Shown here in pieces: positions 1 to 6,351 of a DNA stretch of 7,442 nt. This stretch comes from Verrucomicrobiota bacterium (GTDB lineage: Bacteria > Verrucomicrobiota > Verrucomicrobiia > Limisphaerales > UBA9464): the NCBI GenBank assembly GCA_025354845.1, contig JANXMD010000196.1:1-7442 (forward strand), given 5' to 3'. Below the pieces are notes generated by a model. It was given only the letters and a program-made list of their open reading frames with translations. It did not search any database and was not told the DNA's origin. How positions within the stretch are numbered: the stretch's first letter is position 1; the number at the start of each line of letters is the position of its first letter. A program made the translations under genes and the position numbers.

Positions 1-872
1 ACTTCATCACCGCCGCGGGCATTGCCGAAAGGGCCGGATTTGATTTCGTCGACGTGAAGCATTGCCACGGGTATCTCGGTCACGAGTTGTTGAGCGCGGT
101 CCAACGTCCCGGTCGTTTCGGCGGGAGCTTCGAGAATCGCACCCGATTTCTTCGCAACATCGTGAGCGGAATCCGTGCCGCTTACCCGCGGCTGGAGATT
201 GGCGTCCGACTGAGCCTGTTCGATCAACTCCCCTTCCAACCTGGACCCAACCGGGACGGTGTGCCGATGCCCTGGAGTGGGCCCTATCCCTTTGGATTCG
301 GTGCCGATCCGGCGGACCCGGCCCGCATGGATTGGCGTGAACCGCTCGAATTCCTGGCGCTTCTGCAATCCCTGGGAATCCGGCTGGTCTGCCTGAGCTG
401 CGGGAGTCCGTATTACAATCCGCACCTTCAGCGTCCCGCGGCGACTCCGCCGAGCGATGGCTATCTGCCTCCAGAGGATCCGCTGGCCAGCGTGATCCGC
501 CAGTTGGAGTCGGTCGAGCAGGCCAAGGCCGCGTTCCCGGAGCTGCTTTTCGTGGGCAGCGGCTACAGTTATTTGCAGGACTGGCTGCCGCACGTGGGGC
601 AGGCGCAAGTGGAGGCCAGGGCCGTGGATTTTGTCGGTCTGGGACGCATGATCCTGAGCTATCCGGAACTACCGGGGGACGTGCTCTCAGGCCGGCCGCT
701 GGAGCGTCGGAAAATCTGTCGGACCTTCAGCGAATGCACCACTGGCCCACGTAACGGCCTGGTCAGCGGCTGCTTTCCGCTCGACGATTTCTACAAGACT
801 CATCCAGCCGCCGAGGCGCTGAAGGCCTTGAAGAAAAGAACGGCAGATCGAACCGCAGATGAACGCCAATAA
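1..872 (+). CDS. NADH:flavin oxidoreductase, Old Yellow Enzyme family (5'-truncated by window edge)
   Basis: The reading frame is open from base 3 and ends at TAA 870-872. The GTG at 54 is internal, because matching OYE sequence continues upstream of it (AGFDFVDVKHCHGYL). About 290 residues are visible, so roughly the N-terminal third to half is missing. OYE proteins are FMN-binding TIM barrels that reduce activated alkenes or related substrates with NAD(P)H in the cytoplasm. Visible family features are the HCHGYL segment with the two active-site-type histidines, the following RPGRFGGSFENR segment, a strand reading VRLSLFD, and the C-terminal phosphate-binding region (FVGSGYSY, then VDFVGLGRMILSYP). 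Near the end are three cysteines in the pattern C-x5-C-x11-C (codons at 717, 735 and 771), where dienoyl-CoA-reductase-type relatives carry Fe-S ligands; a fourth ligand is not obvious. The last about 10 residues (TADRTADERQ) are encoded by a repeat. The gene converges on the glycosyltransferase with a 46-bp gap that shows no clear terminator. The family call is firm; the substrate is unknown. Confidence 0.93.
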   Translation, partial: FITAAGIAERAGFDFVDVKHCHGYLGHELLSAVQRPGRFGGSFENRTRFLRNIVSGIRAAYPRLEIGVRLSLFDQLPFQPGPNRDGVPMPWSGPYPFGFGADPADPARMDWREPLEFLALLQSLGIRLVCLSCGSPYYNPHLQRPAATPPSDGYLPPEDPLASVIRQLESVEQAKAAFPELLFVGSGYSYLQDWLPHVGQAQVEARAVDFVGLGRMILSYPELPGDVLSGRPLERRKICRTFSECTTGPRNGLVSGCFPLDDFYKTHPAAEALKALKKRTADRTADERQ

Positions 873-883
873 ACGCAGATGCC
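841..883 (+). repeat. Degenerate 10-bp-periodic repeat at the oxidoreductase 3' end
   Basis: Three successive decamers are visible: CGCAGATGAA (854-863), CGCCAATAAA (864-873) and CGCAGATGCC (874-883). A looser copy (CGGCAGATCGAAC, 841-853) precedes them. The repeat crosses the stop codon, so it encodes the last residues of the oxidoreductase and supplies its TAA. From general knowledge, arrays of this type (period about 10, core like CGCAGATGAA or its complement) are dispersed near gene ends in Verrucomicrobiota and some other phyla. That family link is recalled, not tested here. Function unknown. Confidence 0.6.
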
Positions 884-918
884 GAGGGGGATGCGTCAAT
901 GTGTGGTTTTAGCCTCCT

Positions 919-2100
919 TCAACCGCCGAGTTTGGGGTTAACCGCTGGATTTAGGCTGAAGCGTTTGGCAGCGAGTTCCTGATAGATCTGAAGGTGCCGG
1001 GCTCCGAGCACCGAGGCCGATCTTTGGGCGACGCTTTCGCGGAGGATTTCAGGAGGGGCGAAGGTCACACGTCCGGAAGCCAGGCAGGTCAACGTTGTGG
1101 CCAAATCGGTGGACGATTCGGGTTTGAAGAGCAATCCGGTGACACCTTCGCGGACCAGGTCGGGATTTCCGCCGCTGCGGCTTGCGATGACCGGGATACC
1201 CGATGCGAGCGCCTCGATCAGCGCCACAGAACAGGGTTCGTTGGTGGACGGCAGGAGAAACGCATCCGCGCCGGCGAGCACCTCGGCGGGCTGGCGGGTC
1301 GGACCTGGAATCGAAATCCAGCGCGACAGGCCCTCTTGCTTTAACCGGTGACGCAGCTCCGATTCGAAACGGCGTGCATCGTCATCCGGGGGTGTCGGTC
1401 CCCAGATTTGGAAGCGCAGGCGTCCGCGTACCGACTCCGGCAGCTGGGCGACTGCATCGAGCACTAGATTCCAACGCTTCCAACGCGCCAAATTTCCCAA
1501 CCCGACGACGTTCAAGGGACGGTCGGCTGCCGGGGGCGTGCGGACCGGAAGCGGAGCGTCGAACCACCGGTCCATCGCGCATTCAGAAAGGATGTCCACC
1601 TTGCCCGGCAGCTCCGGCAAGCCGTAGTGACGTGCCATGGCCGGCGTCAGTAGCAGCGTCCGCATTCTCGGCCAGGCGGCCACCCGACGATACATGCCAG
1701 TGCGCCGGGCGTAGGCATGCTGGGTGAAGAGGACCGGCCGGCTACGCGACAGCCACGCCACCAACGGAAACGTGCCGCGTGTGTGGGCGTGGACGATCCA
1801 CTCGGGATTCGCCTCCAGAAGTTGCTTGAGTCCCGGCCACGCTCTGAGTGCCCGAATCAGGAACTGGAGCGTCCCTGGGGTTTCATCCAGGGCAAATCGG
1901 CTGCGGACCAGATTCAGGTTTGGGCTGCGGGTTTGCCGAAACGACTCCTGAACCCAGACCCGGTGGGCCACCGCGGGTGCCGTGGCCTCTTGAAGCGCCC
2001 GCAGAACCGAGAGGATGCCACCATCGTCCGCTCGTGCGCCCGTCAGGTGCAGCACCGACAGGCGATTCGTCCCGGGGGGTGCGTCACCGTCAGACCTCAT
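919..2100 (-). CDS. GT4-type (GT-B fold) glycosyltransferase
   Basis: This 393-residue protein is a typical length for glycosyltransferase family 4, which transfers a sugar from a nucleotide-sugar to a lipid-linked or growing glycan on the cytoplasmic side of the membrane. The N-terminal Rossmann half starts RLSVLHLTG with a DDGG loop (residues 13-28) and has IVHAH (102-106). The C-terminal half starts LNVVGLGNLARWKRW, with the probable nucleotide-phosphate-contacting K208. It carries the diagnostic E-x7-E motif (E288 and E296, in NEPCSVALIEA), then SGIPVIASRSGGNPDLVREGVTGLL. No membrane segment is evident. I chose ATG 2100 because homology begins soon after it and it overlaps the upstream gene's stop by only 11 nt (ATGAGGTCTGA), which suggests translational coupling. 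An in-frame ATG at 2166 would add 22 Cys- and Arg-rich residues and a 77-nt overlap. No good Shine-Dalgarno precedes 2100. It is the second gene of a two-gene unit with the Wzy/WaaL-like gene, which points to exopolysaccharide or O-antigen assembly. Sugar donor and acceptor cannot be told. Confidence 0.9.
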   Translation of the reverse strand: MRSDGDAPPGTNRLSVLHLTGARADDGGILSVLRALQEATAPAVAHRVWVQESFRQTRSPNLNLVRSRFALDETPGTLQFLIRALRAWPGLKQLLEANPEWIVHAHTRGTFPLVAWLSRSRPVLFTQHAYARRTGMYRRVAAWPRMRTLLLTPAMARHYGLPELPGKVDILSECAMDRWFDAPLPVRTPPAADRPLNVVGLGNLARWKRWNLVLDAVAQLPESVRGRLRFQIWGPTPPDDDARRFESELRHRLKQEGLSRWISIPGPTRQPAEVLAGADAFLLPSTNEPCSVALIEALASGIPVIASRSGGNPDLVREGVTGLLFKPESSTDLATTLTCLASGRVTFAPPEILRESVAQRSASVLGARHLQIYQELAAKRFSLNPAVNPKLGG

Positions 2101-3598
2101 CGGGAATCGGCCCACCTGCGAACAGGTGTCGGTGGCAGGCGATGAGCAGTCCCGTCTGCAGCCCAAAGAGGAGCATGGCGAACTGACTGTCGCCGTGCAG
2201 GAAGATGAAGACGACGGTATGGGTTAGGTAGAGCGCCGCCACCACGCTGCACAGACGGCGAAACCGGGTATCGCAGCCGATTTCGCGGATCTTTCGGAGA
2301 ATCCGGTACGCCACCGCGGCGCCGCAAGCCACAAAGGCCAGCATCGACACACCACCCGCCAGGCCGGTGTTCACCAGGAGACCCACGGGACCGTTGTAGA
2401 AGGTTCCGGATTCGATCTGCAGGTTGACGTTCGGATCATCGGTCATCCAGGTCGCCTGGACGGTGTCGGTCTGACCGAACCCGCGTCCCACCCAGAGAAA
2501 ATAGGGGATCAGACGCATGCCCGCGTTACGCATCAGGGTGCGGCCGTGGAGCGTCGCGGCGGCATCCTGCTCGGCGAAGGCGTCGAGCTTGATTCCGGGG
2601 AGCACTGTCAGCGCGCGTTGCGCCGCCAGCGGCAGGCGGTCGCCGATGAGGTAGGCCGTCGTCATACTGCAGGCGAGGACGAAGGCGAGGACGATCACGC
2701 GGGCCGGGTTGAACACCCGTTGGGCCCAGCCCACGCCGAGAAACGTGAACGCCACCATGACCAGCAGCGCGCGGTGGCCTCCGAGGAATCCGAGCACCAA
2801 GATGAAGGCCACCGGAGGCAGCGTCATCCAGGCACGGCGGTTGATGAAGTCGCGGATGGGCACCAGCACCAGGAGGAGCTGGAAGAAGGCGAGACTGACC
2901 GATGCAAACGACTGGAACCGGCGGATGCCCTGGGACATGGACGAGACCTCGAAGCTCAGCGAGTCGTTGGAGAGCTCCAGGAAGTTCAAGAGCCAGTACA
3001 TGGAGCTGCCCGCGGCGAGCGCCAGGTCGGACACGATGAAGCTGAGGCTGAGCACGCACTGCCAGAGGTACAGCTTGACGAGCTGCCGGGGCGAGAACGC
3101 CACCATCATGAACAGCAGCGGGAACACGGCCACGGAGATCTGTTGGAAGTACACGCGGCCGCCCATGCGTTCGCCGCCGAAGATGCGAAGACCCGTTCCG
3201 CGCATTTTCATGGTGAACACCAGTGCCGCCACGTACATCGCGGCCCAGATGAAGAGCCATCGGTGTTCCCGGAATACCTTGGGAAAGTCCGGGGAGTAGC
3301 GTCGCAGGGCAAAGGTGATGACCGCGCCGGACCATCCCAGCAACGAGGCGAATTCCCAGACGAAGGGACGCCCTGGGAAGCCGGGCACCATGAACGCCGA
3401 GGCAAAGGTCACGAGCGCCGTGGCGCTGGCCAGGCGGGCGTGATAAGGCAGCAGGGCCAGCCACAGGATCCCGCCCACACCGAGCACGAGCAGGATCTCG
3501 TTGCTCACCATCATCAGCGCAAAGATGAACACCGCGAGCAGGGCGGCGCCGAACCACAGGATGCGCTCAAACTGTTGCTGACGCAGAATCTCGGTCAT
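2090..3598 (-). CDS. O-antigen ligase/polymerase-like polytopic membrane protein (Wzy/WaaL type)
   Basis: This 502-residue protein has about 11-12 hydrophobic segments: roughly residues 15-32, 34-51, 57-71, 82-98, 114-130, 151-169, 174-196, 230-248, 258-290, 300-318, 403-432 and 448-488. Proteins of this class join undecaprenyl-linked repeat units into polymer, or ligate them to an acceptor, at the periplasmic face of the inner membrane. Family-like features are the GGHRALLVM helix (273-281), a large outer loop (about 320-400) containing HGRTLMRNAGMRLIPYFLWVGRGFG, where the family usually has an 'R ... P..G.G.G' pattern, and a VGLLVNTGLAGGV helix after it. These features are diverged, so polymerase and ligase cannot be separated by eye. 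I chose ATG 3598 (MTEILRQQQF), with a weak AGGGA site at 3609-3613. An upstream in-frame start at 3724 would add 42 polar, Arg/Pro-rich residues and cover the divergent control region. It is first in a unit with the GT4 gene and divergent from the acyltransferase gene. Confidence 0.83.
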   Translation of the reverse strand: MTEILRQQQFERILWFGAALLAVFIFALMMVSNEILLVLGVGGILWLALLPYHARLASATALVTFASAFMVPGFPGRPFVWEFASLLGWSGAVITFALRRYSPDFPKVFREHRWLFIWAAMYVAALVFTMKMRGTGLRIFGGERMGGRVYFQQISVAVFPLLFMMVAFSPRQLVKLYLWQCVLSLSFIVSDLALAAGSSMYWLLNFLELSNDSLSFEVSSMSQGIRRFQSFASVSLAFFQLLLVLVPIRDFINRRAWMTLPPVAFILVLGFLGGHRALLVMVAFTFLGVGWAQRVFNPARVIVLAFVLACSMTTAYLIGDRLPLAAQRALTVLPGIKLDAFAEQDAAATLHGRTLMRNAGMRLIPYFLWVGRGFGQTDTVQATWMTDDPNVNLQIESGTFYNGPVGLLVNTGLAGGVSMLAFVACGAAVAYRILRKIREIGCDTRFRRLCSVVAALYLTHTVVFIFLHGDSQFAMLLFGLQTGLLIACHRHLFAGGPIPDEV

Positions 3599-3723
3599 GG
3601 ACCGCCATTCCCTAGCGGTGGGCGCCGTCGGGGGCAATGGCGATCTTTCCGAAAAGCCCTTGTTCCGGGGCGGCGCGTCGGCTTGCATTCGGCCCCGGTC
3701 CCACCCGTTGCGACCCCGCCGCA
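3599..3723. promoter_or_regulatory. Divergent intergenic control region with a small dyad
   Basis: These 125 bp separate the starts of the Wzy-like (minus) and MBOAT (plus) genes, so both promoters should lie here or just inside the genes. I see no convincing sigma70 -35/-10 pair on either strand. A short dyad, ACCGC (3601-3605) and GCGGT (3615-3619) with a 9-nt loop, encloses most of the AGGGA ribosome-binding-like site of the minus-strand gene. It could be an operator half or an RNA hairpin limiting that start, but five base pairs in GC-rich DNA is weak evidence. Confidence 0.4.
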
Positions 3724-5169
3724 ATGCTTTTCAACAGCTGGTCCTTCGCCGTCTTTTTGCCGCTGGTGTTCCTGGTCAATTACCTGGGACGCACCACCGC
3801 CTGGCAACTCGGCGTCCTGATCGCCGCCAGCTTTGTCTTCTACGGGTGGACCGATCCCTCGCTGGTCCCGCTGCTGGCCGCGTCCACCTGGATCAACGGT
3901 TTGTGCGCCCAGCAGCTGCTCACCCCGGGAATGGCGCCGGCCCGCCGTCGGATGGCGCTTCGCCTCGGGCTTGGATTCAATCTGGGCGCCCTCGCCTTCT
4001 ACAAATACGCCTCCCTTCTCGCCGGATTGGTGGTTTCCCGCGAATGGTCCCAGGCCCTTCACGAGGTGATCCCGCTTCCCATAGGCATCTCGTTTTACAC
4101 CTTTCAGGGAATCAGCCTGATCTTGGAATCCTGGTGGGCCGGCGAGCGCGGCCTGGCTGGACTCCCGGTTCCCACGGCCGGCTCCGGGGTCGCGGGATGC
4201 GTCGGCTTCCACGCTCGCATCTGGTTCTTCAAGGCCTTTTTCCCGCAGTTGGTGGCCGGTCCCATTGTGAAGGCCGGCGAATTCCTCCACCAAATCGGCG
4301 CCAAACGATTCCGCGACATCGATTGGAATGACGCCATCCGCAAACTGGTGCTCGGCTTCTTCCTCAAGTGCGTGGTGGCGGACAATCTTAAGGACGAGAC
4401 CGCCGTGCTGAATGGTTCCGGGTTCCTCGAACTACCCCGGTGGAACCTGGTGGCCTTGCTGTATGGATTCTCCTTCCAGATTCTCGCCGACTTTGCGGGC
4501 TATTCACTGATCGCCCAGGGCCTCGCCCGCCTCTTTGGATATCGGTTGCCCATCAACTTCGACTCTCCGTACCTCAGTCGAAGTTTCACCGAGTTTTGGC
4601 GCCGGTGGCATATCAGTCTCAGCTCCTGGCTCCGCCAATACCTCTACCTCCCACTCGGGGGAAATCGCCGCGGGGCCTGGCGCACGCACTTCAACCTCTT
4701 CGTGGTGATGTTCCTCGGCGGCCTCTGGCATGGCGCGGCCTGGAGCTACGCGATCTGGGGAACCGCCCACGGACTCCTGCTGGCGGTCGAGCGCATGGCG
4801 CGTGGGGAGTCGAAGATGGAGAAGGATCCGCCCTGGACGCTGTGGGGAATCCTGCGCGCCCTGCTGGTGTTTTCCGCGGTGTCCGTGCTGTGGTTGCTCT
4901 TCAAACTGCCGCAATTCTCCCAGGTCCTCGCCTTCGGCCGGTGCGTGGTTCACAACAGCGGTTCCACGCAGACTCAACCCATTTTCGTCATCGCCCTCTT
5001 CTCGCTGCCGGTCGTGGCTTGGCACGTGTGGTCGGCGCTTCGGCCGTGGCGTAGTCGACAGCCTTCGCACAGGATTGCCTGGGTGGAAACCGCGATCTAC
5101 GCGACCGCATTGGTGCTGATCCTGACCAATTCGGGGTCTGCCGGCGACTTCATCTATTTCCAGTTCTGA
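3724..5169 (+). CDS. MBOAT family O-acyltransferase (AlgI-like)
   Basis: This 481-residue protein matches the usual length and full motif order of AlgI/PatA-type membrane-bound O-acyltransferases, which pass acetyl groups across the inner membrane for O-acetylation of exopolysaccharide. The N-terminus MLFNSWSFAVFLPLVFLVNY is the family's conserved start. Then come the ASFVFYGW helix (35-42), GISFYTFQ (121-128), FFPQLVAGPIV (172-182), NFDSPYLSRSFTEFWRRWHISLSSWLRQYLYLPLGGNR with the conserved His296, and GGLWHGAAW with the probable catalytic His336. I chose ATG 3724 for the conserved start; an in-frame ATG at 3637 adds 29 residues without family resemblance. No Shine-Dalgarno is visible. The stretch between FYTFQ and FFPQL is about 43 residues, longer than the roughly 27 I recall for AlgI, so this may be a distinct subfamily. 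The SGNH gene follows 10 nt downstream, as acetyltransfer partners commonly do. The family call is firm; acetate as the acyl group is inferred. Confidence 0.95.
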   Translation: MLFNSWSFAVFLPLVFLVNYLGRTTAWQLGVLIAASFVFYGWTDPSLVPLLAASTWINGLCAQQLLTPGMAPARRRMALRLGLGFNLGALAFYKYASLLAGLVVSREWSQALHEVIPLPIGISFYTFQGISLILESWWAGERGLAGLPVPTAGSGVAGCVGFHARIWFFKAFFPQLVAGPIVKAGEFLHQIGAKRFRDIDWNDAIRKLVLGFFLKCVVADNLKDETAVLNGSGFLELPRWNLVALLYGFSFQILADFAGYSLIAQGLARLFGYRLPINFDSPYLSRSFTEFWRRWHISLSSWLRQYLYLPLGGNRRGAWRTHFNLFVVMFLGGLWHGAAWSYAIWGTAHGLLLAVERMARGESKMEKDPPWTLWGILRALLVFSAVSVLWLLFKLPQFSQVLAFGRCVVHNSGSTQTQPIFVIALFSLPVVAWHVWSALRPWRSRQPSHRIAWVETAIYATALVLILTNSGSAGDFIYFQF

Positions 5170-5179
5170 TCCTTCGGTC

Positions 5180-6097
5180 ATGGCCTCCACCCAACCTCAA
5201 CCTCAATCCCAATCCCCGAGCGGAGCTCAGGCACTCTGGATTGTGCTCGGGGCACTGCTGGCATTCGGGGCGTGGTCGGCGATGAGCTCCCGACTGCCCG
5301 AGGCCGAGGTGGCGGAGTCGAACTTCCAGGCGAATCTCATCCGGCTTGAACGTTGGAAACTCGATCCGTCACCCGAGACGGTGATCGTCGGCTCCTCCAT
5401 CGGGGCGCGCCTGCTTCCGCGGTATTTTCAAGGCACCGCCTTGGACGGCATCCACAACCTTTGCCTGGATGGATCTGGGCCCTCGCTGGGATTACGCCTG
5501 GTGTTGGAGAGCACCAACCGACCGCGCCGCGTGTTCATTGAAGTGCATCGCCTGGGCAAACCCTGGCATCCGAACGACGATGCCGTGCTCGCTGCGGCCC
5601 ACGGACCCGGCATGCGACTGGCCGGGGTGGCGACGGGGTTCCGTGCGGCATTCCGCCCCACCACTCGACTTTTTGCCTGGATGAAGTCACGGAAGAATCC
5701 GGCCGGGTCGCCGGCCGAGCCGGGCAAACTCGTGTCCGAAGCCGCGGTGGAACTGCATCGTGCGACGCCTTCCTGGGAGCGGGACTTGGCGCACCACATC
5801 GAAGCCCTGCGCCTTCGAGGGATTGGTGCGGTTCTGGTGCGGTTTCCAGTGGGCCGTGAGAATCCTCCTGACGCCGAAGCGGAGAGCGGTGCCGATCGCC
5901 TCGCAAAGAGCCTGGGAGTGCCGCTGGTAGATCTGTACCGCGAGTCGGCCCGCCGAAAGATGGCGGTGACCTACACGGATAATCTGCACCTGACCCCTCG
6001 GTCCGCGGCGGCGATCAGTCAACTTCTGGCGGAGGGGGCGGCGGAAGCGGGCGAGTCGAAGGTCGAAAGTCGAAAGTCGAAAGTCGGGAGGAACTGA
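5180..6097 (+). CDS. Membrane-anchored SGNH-hydrolase-like protein, partner of the MBOAT acyltransferase
   Basis: This 305-residue protein starts with a short polar segment of PQ repeats (residues 5-11), followed by one hydrophobic helix (about 17-35, ALWIVLGALLAFGAW). It is probably anchored in the inner membrane with the rest in the periplasm. The globular part shows SGNH blocks: VIVGSSIG (68-75) with a nucleophile candidate S72 or S73, NLCLDGSGP (93-101) at block II, and D267-x-x-H270 in YTDNLHLTPRSA for the Asp/His pair. Proteins of this class (AlgJ/AlgX/DltD-like) take the acyl group carried over by an MBOAT protein and place it on the glycan. The 10-nt gap to the MBOAT stop suggests one transcript; the start has no strong ribosome-binding site. 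Sequence between blocks is diverged, so activity is inferred. The last about 14 residues (ESKVESRKSKVGRN) are largely translated from a tandem 7-bp repeat and look like an added tail. Confidence 0.78.
   Translation: MASTQPQPQSQSPSGAQALWIVLGALLAFGAWSAMSSRLPEAEVAESNFQANLIRLERWKLDPSPETVIVGSSIGARLLPRYFQGTALDGIHNLCLDGSGPSLGLRLVLESTNRPRRVFIEVHRLGKPWHPNDDAVLAAAHGPGMRLAGVATGFRAAFRPTTRLFAWMKSRKNPAGSPAEPGKLVSEAAVELHRATPSWERDLAHHIEALRLRGIGAVLVRFPVGRENPPDAEAESGADRLAKSLGVPLVDLYRESARRKMAVTYTDNLHLTPRSAAAISQLLAEGAAEAGESKVESRKSKVGRN
6054..6088 (+). repeat. Tandem heptamer repeat (five units) at the SGNH gene 3' end
   Basis: Five 7-bp units lie end to end: AGTCGAA (6054), GGTCGAA (6061), AGTCGAA (6068), AGTCGAA (6075) and AGTCGGG (6082). 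A period of 7 shifts the frame with each unit, so the coded tail reads ESKVESRKSKV rather than a simple peptide repeat. The stop TGA (6095-6097) follows at once. From recollection, AGTCGAA-type arrays are dispersed near gene ends in Verrucomicrobiota-like genomes; origin and role are unknown. Confidence 0.85.
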
Positions 6098-6125
6098 TGG
6101 CGGTTTCGTGTGATGCGATCCCGGC

Positions 6126-6149
6126 CTGCAACTCCTTTGGCGGTTGCAG
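6126..6149. other. Inverted repeat (7-bp stem, 10-nt loop) between the SGNH gene and the tRNA
   Basis: CTGCAAC (6126-6132) and GTTGCAG (6143-6149) are perfect inverted repeats. The hairpin is 28 bp past the SGNH stop on the plus strand, and about 45 bp past the tRNA 3' end on the minus strand, so it could mark the end of either transcript. No T-run follows on either strand, so it is not a standard intrinsic terminator. Confidence 0.4.
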
Positions 6150-6153
6150 CCAA

Positions 6154-6183
6154 TCGGTGTTCCTCCGTGAAATTCGTGTCAAC
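6154..6183 (-). repeat. Second degenerate 10-bp-periodic repeat, inverted relative to the one at 841-883
   Basis: The plus strand reads TCGGTGTTCC, TCCGTGAAAT and TCGTGTCAAC in succession, a loose period of 10 with core TCCGTG. The decamer TTCCTCCGTG here resembles TTCATCTGCG, the reverse complement of CGCAGATGAA in the first array. I read the two arrays as one repeat class in opposite orientation. The units are quite diverged, so the call rests on period and core only. Confidence 0.45.
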
Positions 6184-6194
6184 CCATCGGAAGA

Positions 6195-6270
<76 letters not shown>

Positions 6271-6299
6271 GGCCGTTCTAAACCAATGACTTGTGACTA

Positions 6300-6328
6300 A
6301 TAAGAATGCCTTCGCTTGCAACTGTCAC
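6300..6328 (-). promoter_or_regulatory. Putative sigma70-type promoter of the tRNA gene
   Basis: On the minus strand, GTGACA (6328-6323; 5 of 6 to TTGACA) is followed after 17 bp by TCTTAT (6305-6300; 4 of 6 to TATAAT). The expected start lies about 20-25 nt before the tRNA 5' end, a normal leader. The -35 hexamer lies inside one copy of the 12-bp tandem repeat. Predicted from sequence only. Confidence 0.55.
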
Positions 6329-6345
6329 GGTTTCTGTCACGGTTT
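6322..6345. repeat. Perfect 12-bp tandem direct repeat between the tRNA and integrase genes
   Basis: CTGTCACGGTTT occurs twice without a gap (6322-6333 and 6334-6345) and ends 6 bp before the integrase ATG. Copy 1 includes the predicted tRNA -35 element. Each copy contains TGTCAC. Possible roles are integrase arm-type binding sites, an operator for autoregulation of the integrase, or a duplication left by an integration or excision event. If translation started at TTG 6316, the repeat would be read in frame as LSRFLSRF. Confidence 0.85.
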
Positions 6346-6351
6346 CACTCA

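Noticed and set aside
873..918. Possible bidirectional terminator between the convergent oxidoreductase and glycosyltransferase genes
   Set aside because: I found no stable hairpin with a following T-run on either strand in these 46 bp.
2101..2166. Upstream ATG start for the glycosyltransferase
   Set aside because: It would add 22 Cys/Arg-rich residues inside the 3' end of the preceding gene; ATG 2100 fits the family N-terminus and a short coupled overlap.
3637..3723. Upstream ATG start for the MBOAT gene
   Set aside because: The family's conserved start (MLF.SW.F) begins at 3724, and the added 29 residues have no resemblance to MBOAT proteins.
2546..3820. Long plus-strand open frame (424 codons) antisense to the Wzy-like gene
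   Set aside because: The product is rich in His, Glu, Gln and Arg with no motif, and it lies opposite a clear multi-helix membrane protein. It is a GC-driven antisense shadow.
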